Under the pieces are notes generated by a model. The model ran no database searches. It had not been told where the DNA came from and was given only the letters and a program-made list of their open reading frames with translations. Shown piece after piece: positions 48,301 through 58,087 of a stretch of 64,000 bases of DNA. The position numbers and the translations under genes are program-made. Numbering within the stretch: the first letter of the stretch is position 1; each line of letters opens with the position of its first letter. This DNA comes from Philhelius pedissequus (taxonomy: Eukaryota > Arthropoda > Insecta > Diptera > Syrphidae): the NCBI GenBank assembly GCA_910595825.1, contig OU343161.1, positions 122,769,929 to 122,833,928 on the forward strand. Reading direction: 5' to 3'.

Positions 48301-50272
48301 AAGCTCCAATAAGTGTATTTTTTCTGCTTTTATTTTTGTTAAAAAAGCAATTTTTTTTCCTTACGTGATCTTTGCCATGTTTTTTTTTGCCACTTTTCAC
48401 AAAATATGGACAAGTCAAGGGAATTTTTTTTAAATTTAACTAGTTTAACGGCACTAGTTAGAAGAAAGAGAATGATAGGAAAGAATTTTTTGTTCTGACA
48501 AATGCAACAGTTTTGGGTTATGTTGCAGAATACACTTGTCCTTGTTGTACAAGTATAGTTTGAAAAGTGAATTTAGATTTTTCGACTTGTCCCGTTGAGT
48601 TATAGGCCCCTGGTTGTACCACACATATGTATGTCAATTTGAACTGTCATCCGCGTCTATATTAGTTTAGTTTAGTTTTACAACTGATGAACGTACTGAA
48701 AACTGTGCTAACCACACACAAAAAAGATGATGATATGAGCTGGACAAAGAAATTCTAAGCTACAGAAATATAATAAATATGTAATTCTTCGAATATGATG
48801 AAGGTGTAGCTGTCGACGCCAATTCTTATGTTATTAGCGTTTTATACCAAGACATATTGTTTCGAAAAGCGATAGAAAATTAACTTTTTAAAATCGAGGC
48901 CTGCAAGAACTGATTTAAGGTTCATTTGAAAGAATTTATATTTGAGGGAAATATGCAAATATTGAAAATTGCATCCAAATGTAAATTATAAATGTAATAT
49001 AGTCACGTTTTGTAACAGCAAGCGGATTGTATGAGTTGAGAAATGTTTTTTTTTGCAATTATTCATATAGTTTTTAATCATTTACCTGACAGAATTATAC
49101 ATTCAATATTTGGACTATTCATATTAATTCCCAGTTGCGGGCCCACCAACCACCTTACAGCAGCAGCAAACCTAGAATTTAAAAAAAGAAGAAATTATCA
49201 AAAATAACCCAACAAGAATTGATTTATTGCAAACAACCTTGTATTAGTTTTCATAACTTGAGGCGGTTGTTTCTCTACAATGAATGCGGATAATATTAAA
49301 TATTCCTGTTGCATCCTAATGCGCTGGTGCAATTCATCCAGGCCTCCATCAACGTTTGTGCTTTTTCTTGTTAAATCGACCAATTGAGCTAATTTGCAAA
49401 TAATTTCGAGCAATAATTCAATACAACTTTGTATTTGATTGAGGTTGTCATTCAGCGGTGCACCATTACCAGCTAGTGCTTGTTGTCGCTGCCAGTTTTT
49501 CAATTCCACGTCAATAACAGATTTGTGTAATATTTCATATTCAGTCACAATTTCTTTTAATTGCATTACCACACCATTCCTCTGATAATAAATAGCCGTA
49601 TAACGTTGTTCTAAACTAGATTTCATTTCTGGTGGTTGGGGATTCATTGTGCTGCAGAATGTTAAAATTTGATCAAATTCACTGCAGGTCTTTTGAATAT
49701 TGGGCTTAAGCATGTCTATATTTTTGACAAGTTCTTGAATGCGATTATAAAGCTCTTCAAGTTGGTCCATTCTTCCCATTGGTGCAAAACTGTGGCTGGG
49801 TACTGCAACTGCATTTCTAATTAAATCCATTTCTTTAGATATACCTTCGCGAAGATGTGAATAGAAATCAATCGGCGAAATTTGTGCCATTTTGGTTAAA
49901 AAGTCACCATACTGAAATTCAATAGGAACCGTACGTGCTGAATCTATAATGTGACTTTTAAGATCCTTATAGAACTGAAGAGCTGTATGTTCATTAGGAA
50001 TCTTCTCATCTCTACTGTAATAAACAAAATTAAAACATAAATTAATTACACAATATAACTATACATTCATTTGGTGGTAACAATAGATGCGTTTTAATAA
50101 ATTTAAATATATGTTACCTAGAAGTAACACAATTAATAAACACTCACCTCAAGCGTTCCTCAATAAATGCAGCAAAGAGGACACGAATTTCATACATGCC
50201 CTTCAAATCATAGTGAGCTTTCATATACGCCTCCGGTTCTTGCGCACTGCATATGCTTGCCCACAAACTCAT
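36396..50272 (-). CDS. Stat92E: STAT transcription factor (Stat92E-like), 10 coding exons
   Basis: Coding exons, minus strand: 50148-50272, 49238-50014, 49086-49171, 45664-45796, 45481-45598, 45186-45405, 44852-45115, 44591-44773, 44354-44489 and 36396-36480. They sum to 2127 nt, 708 aa; all introns are GT-AG and all phases join. Residues 1-125 form the N-terminal domain (starts MSLWASICSAQEPEAYM), about 130-300 the coiled coil, and 300-480 the DNA-binding and linker start (FAAAVRWLVG; WATITWDNAFSE). Then come the linker (TFTFWDWFFSTMKLTKDQLV) and SH2 (TPGTFLLRFSDSE, phosphotyrosine-binding Arg about 568). DGYVR in exon 9 carries the predicted JAK-phosphorylated Tyr, about 644. The last exon ends in NNMDDILSQFAQ, a short acidic tail. 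It acts as the latent cytoplasmic factor of the JAK/STAT pathway. An acceptor CTACAG before 50299 implies an upstream non-coding exon. The exon 8 acceptor has a purine-rich tract. The last exon is assigned by phase, strand and the acidic tail, with less certainty than the others. Confidence 0.93.
39414..40284 (-). mobile_element. Internally deleted mariner-type transposon
   Basis: TIRs of about 28 bp: left GGTGATTTTTTAAGAGCTTG (39414), right read inward GGTGATTTTTTTGCTACTTG; both continue GTTTTTGA. On the minus strand 40115-39517 encodes the catalytic half of an IS630/Tc1/mariner transposase. FSDEAHCWLNGYVN holds the first Asp, WFQQDGATCHTARETMHQLR the second, and CDLTPLDYFLWGYVKS the third acidic position. 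The N-terminal DNA-binding half is missing and there is a frame change near 40030. The sequence is similar in layout to the split element at 56290-61372 but belongs to another lineage. Not autonomous. Confidence 0.85.
41765..42835. mobile_element. pogo-like TIR element with TA duplication
   Basis: After TA at 41763-41764 the left end reads CAGTCGAACTTCGAGAACTC. The right end, read inward from TA at 42836-42837, reads CAGTCAAACTTCGATAACTC. Subterminal GATAACTCGAA words recur inside. No intact transposase. A MITE sits inside at about 42281-42555. Confidence 0.75.
42281..42555. mobile_element. Nested MITE
   Basis: Ends resemble ATTATTAATAAAACAC at the left and CTATTAATAAAAAACGC read inward from the right. 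Paired words GTCCATGGACTA and TAGTCCATGG occur inside. The boundary is approximate. Confidence 0.4.
42838..42925 (+). repeat. 18-bp tandem repeat
   Basis: About five copies of TATATATAAAACCATCA, directly beside the TA of the pogo-like element. The last copy has a C substitution. Confidence 0.85.
46143..47135 (-). pseudogene. Jockey-type LINE 3' half
   Basis: On the minus strand, 47135-46877 contains SVSDSFSYFHHDLLSETSNP and HCFADDSALSFSYLF, the RT catalytic FADD block. Another frame then gives the region shared with the 5.8-kb fragment. 46707-46183 gives CLGFLRICKKYFSPSDLVVI, IYKAYIRPKLEYNYHTCAGA and HTTRIWNTLPDPIF. The latter is the conserved C-terminus of jockey-clade proteins. At least two frame breaks are present. 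This is the best of three copies in the window. It lies in a STAT intron in sense orientation. Confidence 0.8.
48448..48498 (-). repeat. SINE fragment
   Basis: The reverse strand reads AATTCTTTCCTATCATTCTC and CTTCTAACTAGTGCCG, matching the body of the SINE at 33919-34190. Both ends are lost. Confidence 0.6.
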
Positions 50273-50299
50273 TTTTAACTGGTCTCTTTTTATTTTTCC
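50273..50299 (-). other. STAT 5' UTR segment before the start codon
   Basis: Acceptor TTCTACAG ends at 50300 and 27 bases of leader precede the ATG at 50272, in context TTAAAAATG. The first exon and promoter lie further right and were not identified. Confidence 0.55.
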
Positions 50300-50854
50300 C
50301 TGTAGAACAACAACACTTCAAAGCACACTGAAATAAAAAAAAAATAACAAAAATGATAAGTTAGTAGTTCAGTTGGAAGAATTAATAAAATTATGCTCGT
50401 TAATTTTTAATTTGTATCTTTTATCGGACAACAAGTATTGTGGTAGTTTTAAAAAATATTCAAAGGTCAAAGAAGACGTTGCTTAGATTTGTTTACTTTT
50501 TACAGGACTTAATAATTACTAGGATTTAGCATTGCAAAATTAAAAATAAAATATGCAAATGCAATTAGTGTATTGGTGCAGTAACTCTGCTAATATGAAA
50601 ACATTATACAATATAGATACAGATTTTATACAATGAAATGCTCGTTTGTATGGGTTTACACCATTTCGTATATATTTATAGTATACACATATTATCAATT
50701 TTTCACTTCCTTAAAATAGAAATATTACTTTTTAGGTGACATAGACTAGTTACGCGACGGGCTATTAACAATATTTGTACAACTGACACATACATGCATA
50801 TATAACCTTGTTCATTTTGGTGCATCTAATGTAAAACACCCTGTTTATATATTT

Positions 50855-53077
50855 GTGTAATTGGATGGGTCGATACTACCTTGAGTATCGTCTCGATCTT
50901 CTAGCCACAGAGAGGCCATCGTTTCCAAGAAGCGGTGCCTATCTGGATCTATTGCTGAAAGACGCAAGACTAACAATTACTGACACTGTGGGTCAACGAC
51001 CAAGAAATTGTTTACGAACAATCGAGTACGTCAGTGACCACTGCGGATTCGCCGCCGTTATACAACTTCCGAACGAGCTTATTGAGTTGGAGGAGTATGT
51101 GCCTGTGCATACTTACAATTACAGTAAGGTGCGCTTGCCACGCTTCTCTAACGCCTTATTGAGCGATTTAAGGTCAAATGGTATATCCCCACCAAATGAC
51201 AGGAACCTAACAAATGATGAAATCGACAGATACTTAGAACAAATTGACGAAACGATTCTACGAACAATGAACAGAACAATACCGAAATACAAAGAACGTA
51301 ACGCAACTGACATGTACCGTAACGCGACAATTGACGCACTTCACAGACAAAAAAGTTGACTACTAACAAGACTAAAACGCTTGTACAGACGGTTTACTGA
51401 TACACGAGATCTGGAGACACTGAAGTCGTCCATCAAAAACATATACCAATTGATCACAGAAAATTGTAGGTTGTCTATTAATTTGTTCTGGGACAATAAA
51501 ATTCGTGCCGAATTGCAGAATGACTTCGACAAGATTCAGCGATATTGTGATGACTGGAAGTTGAAAATCAACTTCCAGAAATCAGAAACTATTTTGTTTA
51601 GGACTCCGTTGTCCAGCGCCTCAAGGGATACGAGAAAGAACTGGCGCAAGCTGGTGATCGTAGGGCCACATGGACATCCACTGGCGAGTAAAAGTGTACT
51701 GAAGTACCTTGGCATCTGGTTGGATCAGTACCTGTATTTCGACAGACATATAGGTGCTGCCTTGGCCAGGGCTAGGGGAGCCTTTGCCTTGACAAAACGA
51801 CTGTTTTATAGCAGCCGTCTTGACAGCAGGGTGAAGGTGATTTGTTACATGGCCCTTATCAGGCCGATGATTGCCTACGGATGCCCGGTGTGGTTCAACG
51901 TTGCCCAATCTCAAATGGAAAAGATTGGGGTGTTTGAGAGGCAATGTCTTAGACGTTGCCTTGGATTACACAGAACACCAGAGTCGGAGTACACAAGATA
52001 TTATTCCAACCAGGTTCTATACAACAGAGCCAACATAAACAGAATAGATAATTTTTTGTTTAAGCTGATTCGGGATCACGTTGCAAGAGCGATGTCCTCA
52101 ACTAACAGCTTAATTTTTGGGGCTTATTACCCCAATAACAAATATTTTGAGAGTGCGCGGTTAAGTGGTTACATCCCTCCCGAGGCATTCCTCTATTTAG
52201 ACAGTCGAGGGCTAATACAGGATGGAGGGGCGGTTCCGCTCATCTACCACGTCAGCCGGAAAACTGTGGATAGGCGACTCCTGTATGGTCGAGACGTCAT
52301 CGCTCAAGGTGGAGAAGAGCACCTTCGGTTCAGTAGGACTGTGTCCGATCGGGATCGGAGGGATACGGCGAAACAGGAGAACCAGTTCTGGTGGCTCTCT
52401 GAACAGCATCATAATATTTAAAGTCGATGAAGATGGTATATCTTGGCCGACTTACATAGATTTAGGGCAATTAGGTATAGGGGACAGTCGGGGTGGCACC
52501 AAAAAAAAAATTAAAAATATGTATGTATGTGGAGGCATACGTGCATGTATCTGCGTGTCTGTACATGTATGTGCGTACGTATATGTATGTGCGTATGTAC
52601 ATGTATGTATGCGGTGAATGTAGCTGTGTGTATGCATGCGTATGCAAAATATAAACAAAAAAAATTTAAAAAAAACGAAAAAAATGCTGCTGTGGATGTT
52701 CTAGTTTTTAAGTAGTTTTAAGTGGTTTTGGGTATTTTTAGGTATCTTAAGTAGTTTAAGTTAGTCTTAGTTAGTATATAAGTTAATTGTATCTAGTTTT
52801 AATTATTTTTAGTCTAGATTTAGATCTAGACGGAGTTTTTAAAAAAAAAAGTTTTCTTGGTAAAACAAAAATAGAATAACATAATTAGAATTAATTGAAA
52901 TAGATTTAAGGTCGAAAGACATTAGTATTAAGAGATATAGTTTAGTTTAGAGCGCCCGTAAAGGGCTAGTAAATTAGTTGTAAGTTAATGATTATTAGGC
53001 TAGTTTTAAACATTTTTGTCTAGCTTTAAGATAGTTATAAGTTAAGATTAAATAAAAATTAATTTAAAAAAAAAAAC
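50855..53077 (+). pseudogene. LOA-type LINE, RT core deleted
   Basis: 50853-51358 encodes the end of an endonuclease domain and the linker (SGAYLDLLLKDARL, RTIEYVSDH). After a stop at 51358 the same frame continues from 51359 (LLTRLKRLYRRFTDTRDLET) to INLFWDNKIRA, then jumps directly to LQNDFDKIQRYCDDWKLKIN. The second copy at 62155-63614 shows that about 1.1 kb, including the whole RT palm and YADD, is missing between these points. The C-terminal part is intact to 52421 (KYLGIWLDQYLYFDRHIG; RPMIAYGCPVWFNVAQ). A 3' UTR with an ATGTATGTGCGT-type microsatellite runs to AATAAAA and a poly(A) at 53067-53077. Dead and non-autonomous, though the 3' end is complete. Confidence 0.85.
52520..52645 (+). 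repeat. TGTATGTGCG-type microsatellite
   Basis: Degenerate repeats of ATGTATGTGCGTA-like words within the 3' UTR of the LOA-type element. The ORFs on both strands here are products of the repeat. Confidence 0.8.
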
Positions 53078-53545
53078 CTATTTATATATGTTTGTATTGG
53101 ATAGTAGGGTTCAACGAATGATCAGCAGAGGGAGTCAAATCTTACATTAATTAAATACTTTGGAGAAGAAGTAAAGCACATCGACAACATTTGCTCAGAT
53201 GTTTTCCGTGGTTTTGTTCTATAACAGTTAATGAGAGACTGACTGGTTATGCGCGTCAAAGGAGGCGGTGTTACAACTATCCATAATATTCAATTATTTG
53301 ATTTTAAACTGAAATTTAAATCGAGTTGACGATCGAGAACTATCGAGTATAAACAAATTCATTTAAGCCTAGCGTATAGATCGAGCGAAACCTAGCATAC
53401 ATATTTCCACGGTATACTCCGCGGTAGCGGTAAACTTTGTATAGGAAAGCAGTAGAAATACAACTTAAACTGAAATATTCAACTGATTTGTATATAGAAG
53501 ATTATTATTAGGAACGCGAAATATATTTTAAAATTAGCTTTTTTA

Positions 53546-53714
53546 CTAATAATAATAATAATAATAATTTTAATTATATGCCTGTAAGACCTAAGGTCTT
53601 TTAAATGCAACCTGAATTGAGCGGCACTAGTTAGAAGAAATAGAAGGATAGGAAAGAATTTGTGTTGGCACAATGGATTTGAGAATTAGGTATTTATTAT
53701 CTCATTATAACCCA
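53546..53714 (-). mobile_element. tRNA-derived SINE, 5'-truncated copy
   Basis: The reverse complement reads GTGGGTTATAATGAGATAAT, CCTTCTATTTCTTCTAACTA, GTGCCG and CAGGTTGCATTTAAAAGACC, ending in a (TTA)n tail on that strand. It matches the body of 33919-34190. The pol III promoter head is absent. Confidence 0.75.
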
Positions 53715-53754
53715 CTAAATTTTTAATACAAAACATTTCTATAATTTTGTTCTA

Positions 53755-54090
53755 GAAAAAAATCGAAGGACCTCCTATGCGAAATCCATGGAAACGTTTA
53801 TGAGAAAGTCGAAAACGTTAATAACAAAATATGTATATTTTTTCGGCCAAAATATAGATTATACCTAAAGTAAGGCACACATTTTTTTTTATCGAAATCG
53901 TTAGAACCGTTCTCGAGATAATTAAGATATTAGACAAAGTTGTATGGCAAGTACCGTTATTTTTTGGGGCAAAAACAACGATTAAAAAATCTATTCACTT
54001 CAAAAGCTTAAGTACCAAGTTTGAAGAAAATCGCTTCCGCAGTGTAGGCTGTAGATCGATCTAGAGACAGACATACAGACAGAAAGACTG
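53755..54090 (-). repeat. Diverged relative of repeat family A
   Basis: Contains GTATGGCAAGTACCGTTATT, TTGAAGAAAATCGCTTCCGC and a GACAGACATACAGACAG run, in the same order and orientation as the matching words of family A copy 4. The ends are lost. Confidence 0.5.
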
Positions 54091-54115
54091 AATTGTTTGT
54101 TGGTGTTTCATAAGG

Positions 54116-54552
54116 AGTTTTTCTTTTTAAGTTCATAGTAGAGTCTGAGTTGTCAAAAAAATTGTTTGTGTTTCTTTTTTCATTCTGAACATGTGTAGAT
54201 CGCACTCGACGTGCCTGAACATATTTGACTGAGCATGTGAGTAAATTGCTGAACGCACCAAATGCCATGTGTGCCAAGAAGGAAAATGTGAAGAAAAAAT
54301 TATTAGATACATATAAGTTGGCGAAAGAAGTTGATCGCTTGTTGGTTTTCTGTATCTTGGGTGTATCAGTGTACATAAAAGGGTAGGTATTGCTTTTTAT
54401 GGTTAAAAATGAAAATGTATCTGATTTGTGTGGTTCAAGTGTGTTTAAAAAACATATCAGTGTTCAGAGTTCGCTCTGTTTGGAACAAGTTCAGTGCATA
54501 ATCTATGCGTTCGACCTCTGTTCAGTGATCTGCTCTGAACGAAAAAAGAAAA
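54116..54552. mobile_element. TIR element with GGCGTTTTTCTTT ends, copy 2
   Basis: The left end reads GGAGTTTTTCTTTTTAAGTT and the right end, read inward, GGCGTTTTTCTTTTTTCGTT. Subterminal TTCTGAAC and TTCAGAG words pair with those of the element at 15120-15553. No transposase. Boundaries are approximate. Confidence 0.5.
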
Positions 54553-54704
54553 ACGCCTATAATGGCAAGTTTGATTAAAATCTCTAATTCGATTTTTTCA
54601 ATGGTTGGTGAATTTGGTATTAAGAGATGTTTTAAAAGGTAAAAAGTTCTCCCAAATTCGCAAACCTTTAAAAAATCCCTTATCAAATTCCCCAACCATT
54701 TTAA

Positions 54705-55845
54705 ATAAAATGCACGACTGGATCGTACAAACTTGCTCTTGTAGCTAACAACTTTAGTGTTACTCACTGACGCTGTTGGTAGCTAGTCTATTATAGTTAT
54801 CCTATGCAGATTTAAAGCCCATGTAGGTTACCTTGATTCTTAGTATAATGAATTGTCGAATGCATGATTCAAGGAATAGTTAAATAGGTACTGCCTACAA
54901 ATGTATATTTAAATGGATTTTAATTATGTAAATTAGGAGGGTAATAATGTAAATATGTACAAGTACATACATGTAGGTATATAATGAAAGTGAATGGTGT
55001 ATAGGTGGGAAAAAATCGTTTTTTAAACTTATTTAACTGCCAAAACCATCAATTTAATCAGTTTTTCGCAAAAACCAAGAACGCCATTAGATGCCACGGA
55101 TCAATGAAAATTTAATAAAAAACTATCTCGAAAATTGTAGGACGGGTTTTGATGAAATCCTGTTTTTTATTTTTCGTTTTTTGAAAAGAAAATTTTTTTG
55201 AAATTTTGGTATGCAATTTTTTAGAAACTATTAATGTTCATGTGAATATAAAATTTAAAATTATTTTTTGTTTAAATTATTGATTTTTCAAAAAAAATTA
55301 AAAAAAAAAGTTATTCAAAATTTTGATATGTAAAAATAATTTAGCTACTTAGATCTTCTCAGATATAAAATTTGACAGAAATCGAATGTACCGTTACCGA
55401 GAAAGCCAAACATTAAAAAAAACGTTATATGAAAGGTACCGTTAATAGACTTTTCCTGTAAACTTGGTTCATATCAAATGATAGCTATTACCAACAAAAA
55501 AATTCTCAAAATTTTTCATCAAAATCGTTGGAGCCGTTTTAGAGAAAAATAAGATTTTCCTTCAAGGTCATATGACAGGTACCGTTAATTTTAGGCCTAA
55601 AAATAAAACCCTCTGAGGAATGCCAAAATAATAACACATACCAAATTTGAAGGCAATCGCTTAAGCCGTTTAGGGTGTAGCTCGTTATACATACAGACGG
55701 ACAGACAGACAGACAGACATTTTTTGGCGATCACTTTTTTAGGCTTCTCTATGATCGTAATGTCATGTTTGATTGTTAGAAAAAAAATATTTATTTTTAC
55801 GAATACATAACTTGCCTTATAGTAACTATAATCGCAAGTAAAAAT
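54705..55845 (-). repeat. Repeat family A, copy 4
   Basis: On the minus strand it starts TTTTTACTTGCGATTATAGT and ends CGATCCAGTCGTGCATTTTA. The CTGTC block is expanded here (GACAGACAGACAGACAGAC on the plus strand). This copy gives the empty site for the Harbinger-like MITE of copy 1. Confidence 0.8.
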
Positions 55846-56289
55846 GAAGAAAGTAAATACTAAAACCATCATCAACGTAACGTAATTTCCAATTTTACCT
55901 CTCCCGAGGGCTTGGATGTTTACACATCAAAACTGCAAGCAAAATAAATCGAAAAATGCCATTAGACACGTTAAAAAAAGACGTATTCCTTATTTTCAAA
56001 TTCCATCAAAGAAAAAAATTGACTTAATTCTATGATTTTGTCCACATTTAGCGGACGTTACAGAATTTTTTTTAGGACCAACTCAGTGTAACATTTATTA
56101 CAGAACTACCAATCAAATAAAGAAAAAAGGTGGAAGTCTTTAGTCTCCACTAGTGTCAATTCACAAAAGTCCAGTAAATTTTCTCAGTTGATCATGTAAC
56201 ATTTGCCCGCTGATTTTTAAAATAATTTTATTTCTCCAAATTATTTTGGCGAAATTCGCGGCGAGATATCAATACACACTTTTAATACT

Positions 56290-56557
56290 ACAGGGTGGCG
56301 CACGAATCGTGCTACAAAAATAAAACGTAATAACTTTTTTTCAGTGTGAGTAATCGGCTTATTTTTTTTTATTTTATAGGCTACTATTTAGATTTATCAA
56401 AATGAATGCTTGGGATACTGAAAAAAGGATTTGGATAGTGCAGCGATACCATTCTTTGCAGTGCGTCATTTCCGTCCAAAGGGAATTTAGGCTGGAGTTT
56501 GGCGGTACTCCCCCGAGTAAGTGGACCATTATGAGGCTGGTGAACATGTTTGCCGAA
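56290..56557 (+). pseudogene. mariner-type transposon, 5' part (split by PLE)
   Basis: Begins CAGGGTGGCGCACGAATCGT after a TA. ATG at 56402 opens a reading of 52 codons, MNAWDTEKRIWIVQRYH, running to WTIMRLVNMFAE, where the PLE interrupts it. The reading resumes at 60428. The N-terminal helix-turn-helix part resembles those of IS630/Tc1/mariner-group transposases. Confidence 0.8.
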
Positions 56558-56756
56558 TAATTTGATTCACAATTTAATCGTAAATATATTAGCCAGGTTT
56601 GTGGTCAGATTAATTGTTTGAAATTTTTTTTTCTCCACCTTATTGACCGCAAAAATCGTAATAAAAAGTTAAAAAATAAATAAAAACAAAATTAAAAATT
56701 AAAAATTAAAAAACGTTTATTTTTAAAATTATTTAAATTTAAACTTTTTATTTATC

Positions 56757-56800
56757 ACGAATGCATTTCGGTTCTCAGCTGCGGAACCATCATCAGCGGG
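56757..56800 (-). ncRNA. Hammerhead-like motif, inverted Penelope copy
   Basis: Mirror of 60232-60285 on the minus strand: TCATCAG at 56790-56796 on the plus strand, then the GGTTC/GAACC hairpin and GAAATGCAT. Identical in the core. Each end of the insertion therefore carries one motif, pointing outward. Confidence 0.5.
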
Positions 56801-56922
56801 CGACAATTAAACAAAACATAAAGAGATTGGGTACATAGCAAGTACATTAAACTAGTTGGACTTTACAAGTACATTTAACTGGTTGGACTTTAATACAACA
56901 AAATAAAGAGAGTAAACAGTTT

Positions 56923-58085
56923 TTAGTTTTTCTCTTTCTTAAGTACATTGAACAGAAAAGAGTCAATTGGTCCAGGTTCCAAATTCATCAAGTTGTCGTT
57001 TATGTGAATATGTAATGACTCATAAGCGTCCAGTTTGCGTTGTTTGTTTACATTTTTAATGAGTCTACAATTATTTTCAAATGATGTAATGGTGTGTGGT
57101 TTATCATTGCTCAGATCAAATAGGTGTGCTGGAATGGCTTTGTCTATCTCTTTCTTTTTAACGGATCTAAGATGCTCGTTGAATCTAATCTCTGCAGCTC
57201 TTCTTGTTTGTCCAATATATTTTTTGTTGCAATTAGAGCAAGAGATTTCGTAAATGCCACTGCATCGATTAGTTGGTGTGTGGTCTTTTGTGGATCCCAA
57301 GCGTAGTTTTAATTTGTTGTTGTTGGTGTGGACGATGTTCATATCAGCCTTGGCAAAGACATGTATCAAACTGTTGGTGACATTCGGGGCGAAAGGCAAG
57401 GTGACACGGTGTTGTGGTGCATATATATTTTGTTCAAATAATGTACTGATGTTGTTCCGTTTTATCTTTGTCGAGTGTTTTTTAACCAGATGGTCAATGA
57501 TAGATCTATCATATCCATTAACGTCAGCAATATGTAATATTTGTTGGTATTCCTTCATGTAGTTTTCAATCGACAAAGGTAGACGGCTTAGTCTGTACAC
57601 CATTGAATGAAAAGCGGCGAGTTTTTGGCTGTATGTGCAGTATGAATCGTTGGTTATGTAGCGGTCGGTTGACGTTGATTTTCTGTAGACACTAAATTCA
57701 ATTTTCCTGTTCCTTCGTTTTATTTCTAAATCGAGAAATGATATAGTGTGAAGTATTTCATCTTCCTTCTCAAATGTGAATTGAATACTTGGAAATTGGT
57801 TGTTTATTATTTTAAGTATCTGGTCAGTTTCAGACCTTTTTACAACAGCAAACGTATCATCTACATACCTATACCAGATGCGGGGTAATTTGCCCATTTT
57901 ATTCAGGTCTGTTTCAAATTTGCACATGAAAGCTTCAGCTACGTAAGGTGACAAGCCGTTTCCCATACTGCAGCCGAAATTGTTGGTGTAAAACACGTTG
58001 CGGAATTGAAAACAATTATGTTTCATGCAAATGTTGATACAATCAATATATGCAATTACTTTTTCTGGTGGTAGATGGAATTTTA
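56923..58085 (-). pseudogene. Inverted, 5'-truncated copy of the Penelope gene
   Basis: Encodes the same protein as the plus copy from KFHLPPEKVIAYIDC to the C-terminus, identical in translation. It includes the YVDD motif and the full GIY-YIG domain. The N-terminal third, including most RT fingers, is absent. The start codon used by the open frame (58137) lies in the other copy and is accidental. It forms one arm of the 1.47-kb inverted repeat. Confidence 0.9.
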
Positions 58086-58087
58086 AA

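Larger units (their letters stand above)
45797..49085 (-). other. Third intron of the STAT gene
   Basis: The donor CAG|GTAAATG lies at 49086/49085 and the acceptor TTCTTACAG ends at 45797. The 3.3-kb intron contains a jockey fragment (46143-47135) and a SINE fragment (48448-48498); the rest is AT-rich with no gene. Confidence 0.75.

Noticed and set aside
52222..52715. ORFs rich in Cys/Val/Tyr or His/Thr on both strands
   Set aside because: Products of the TGTATGTGCG microsatellite in the LINE 3' UTR.
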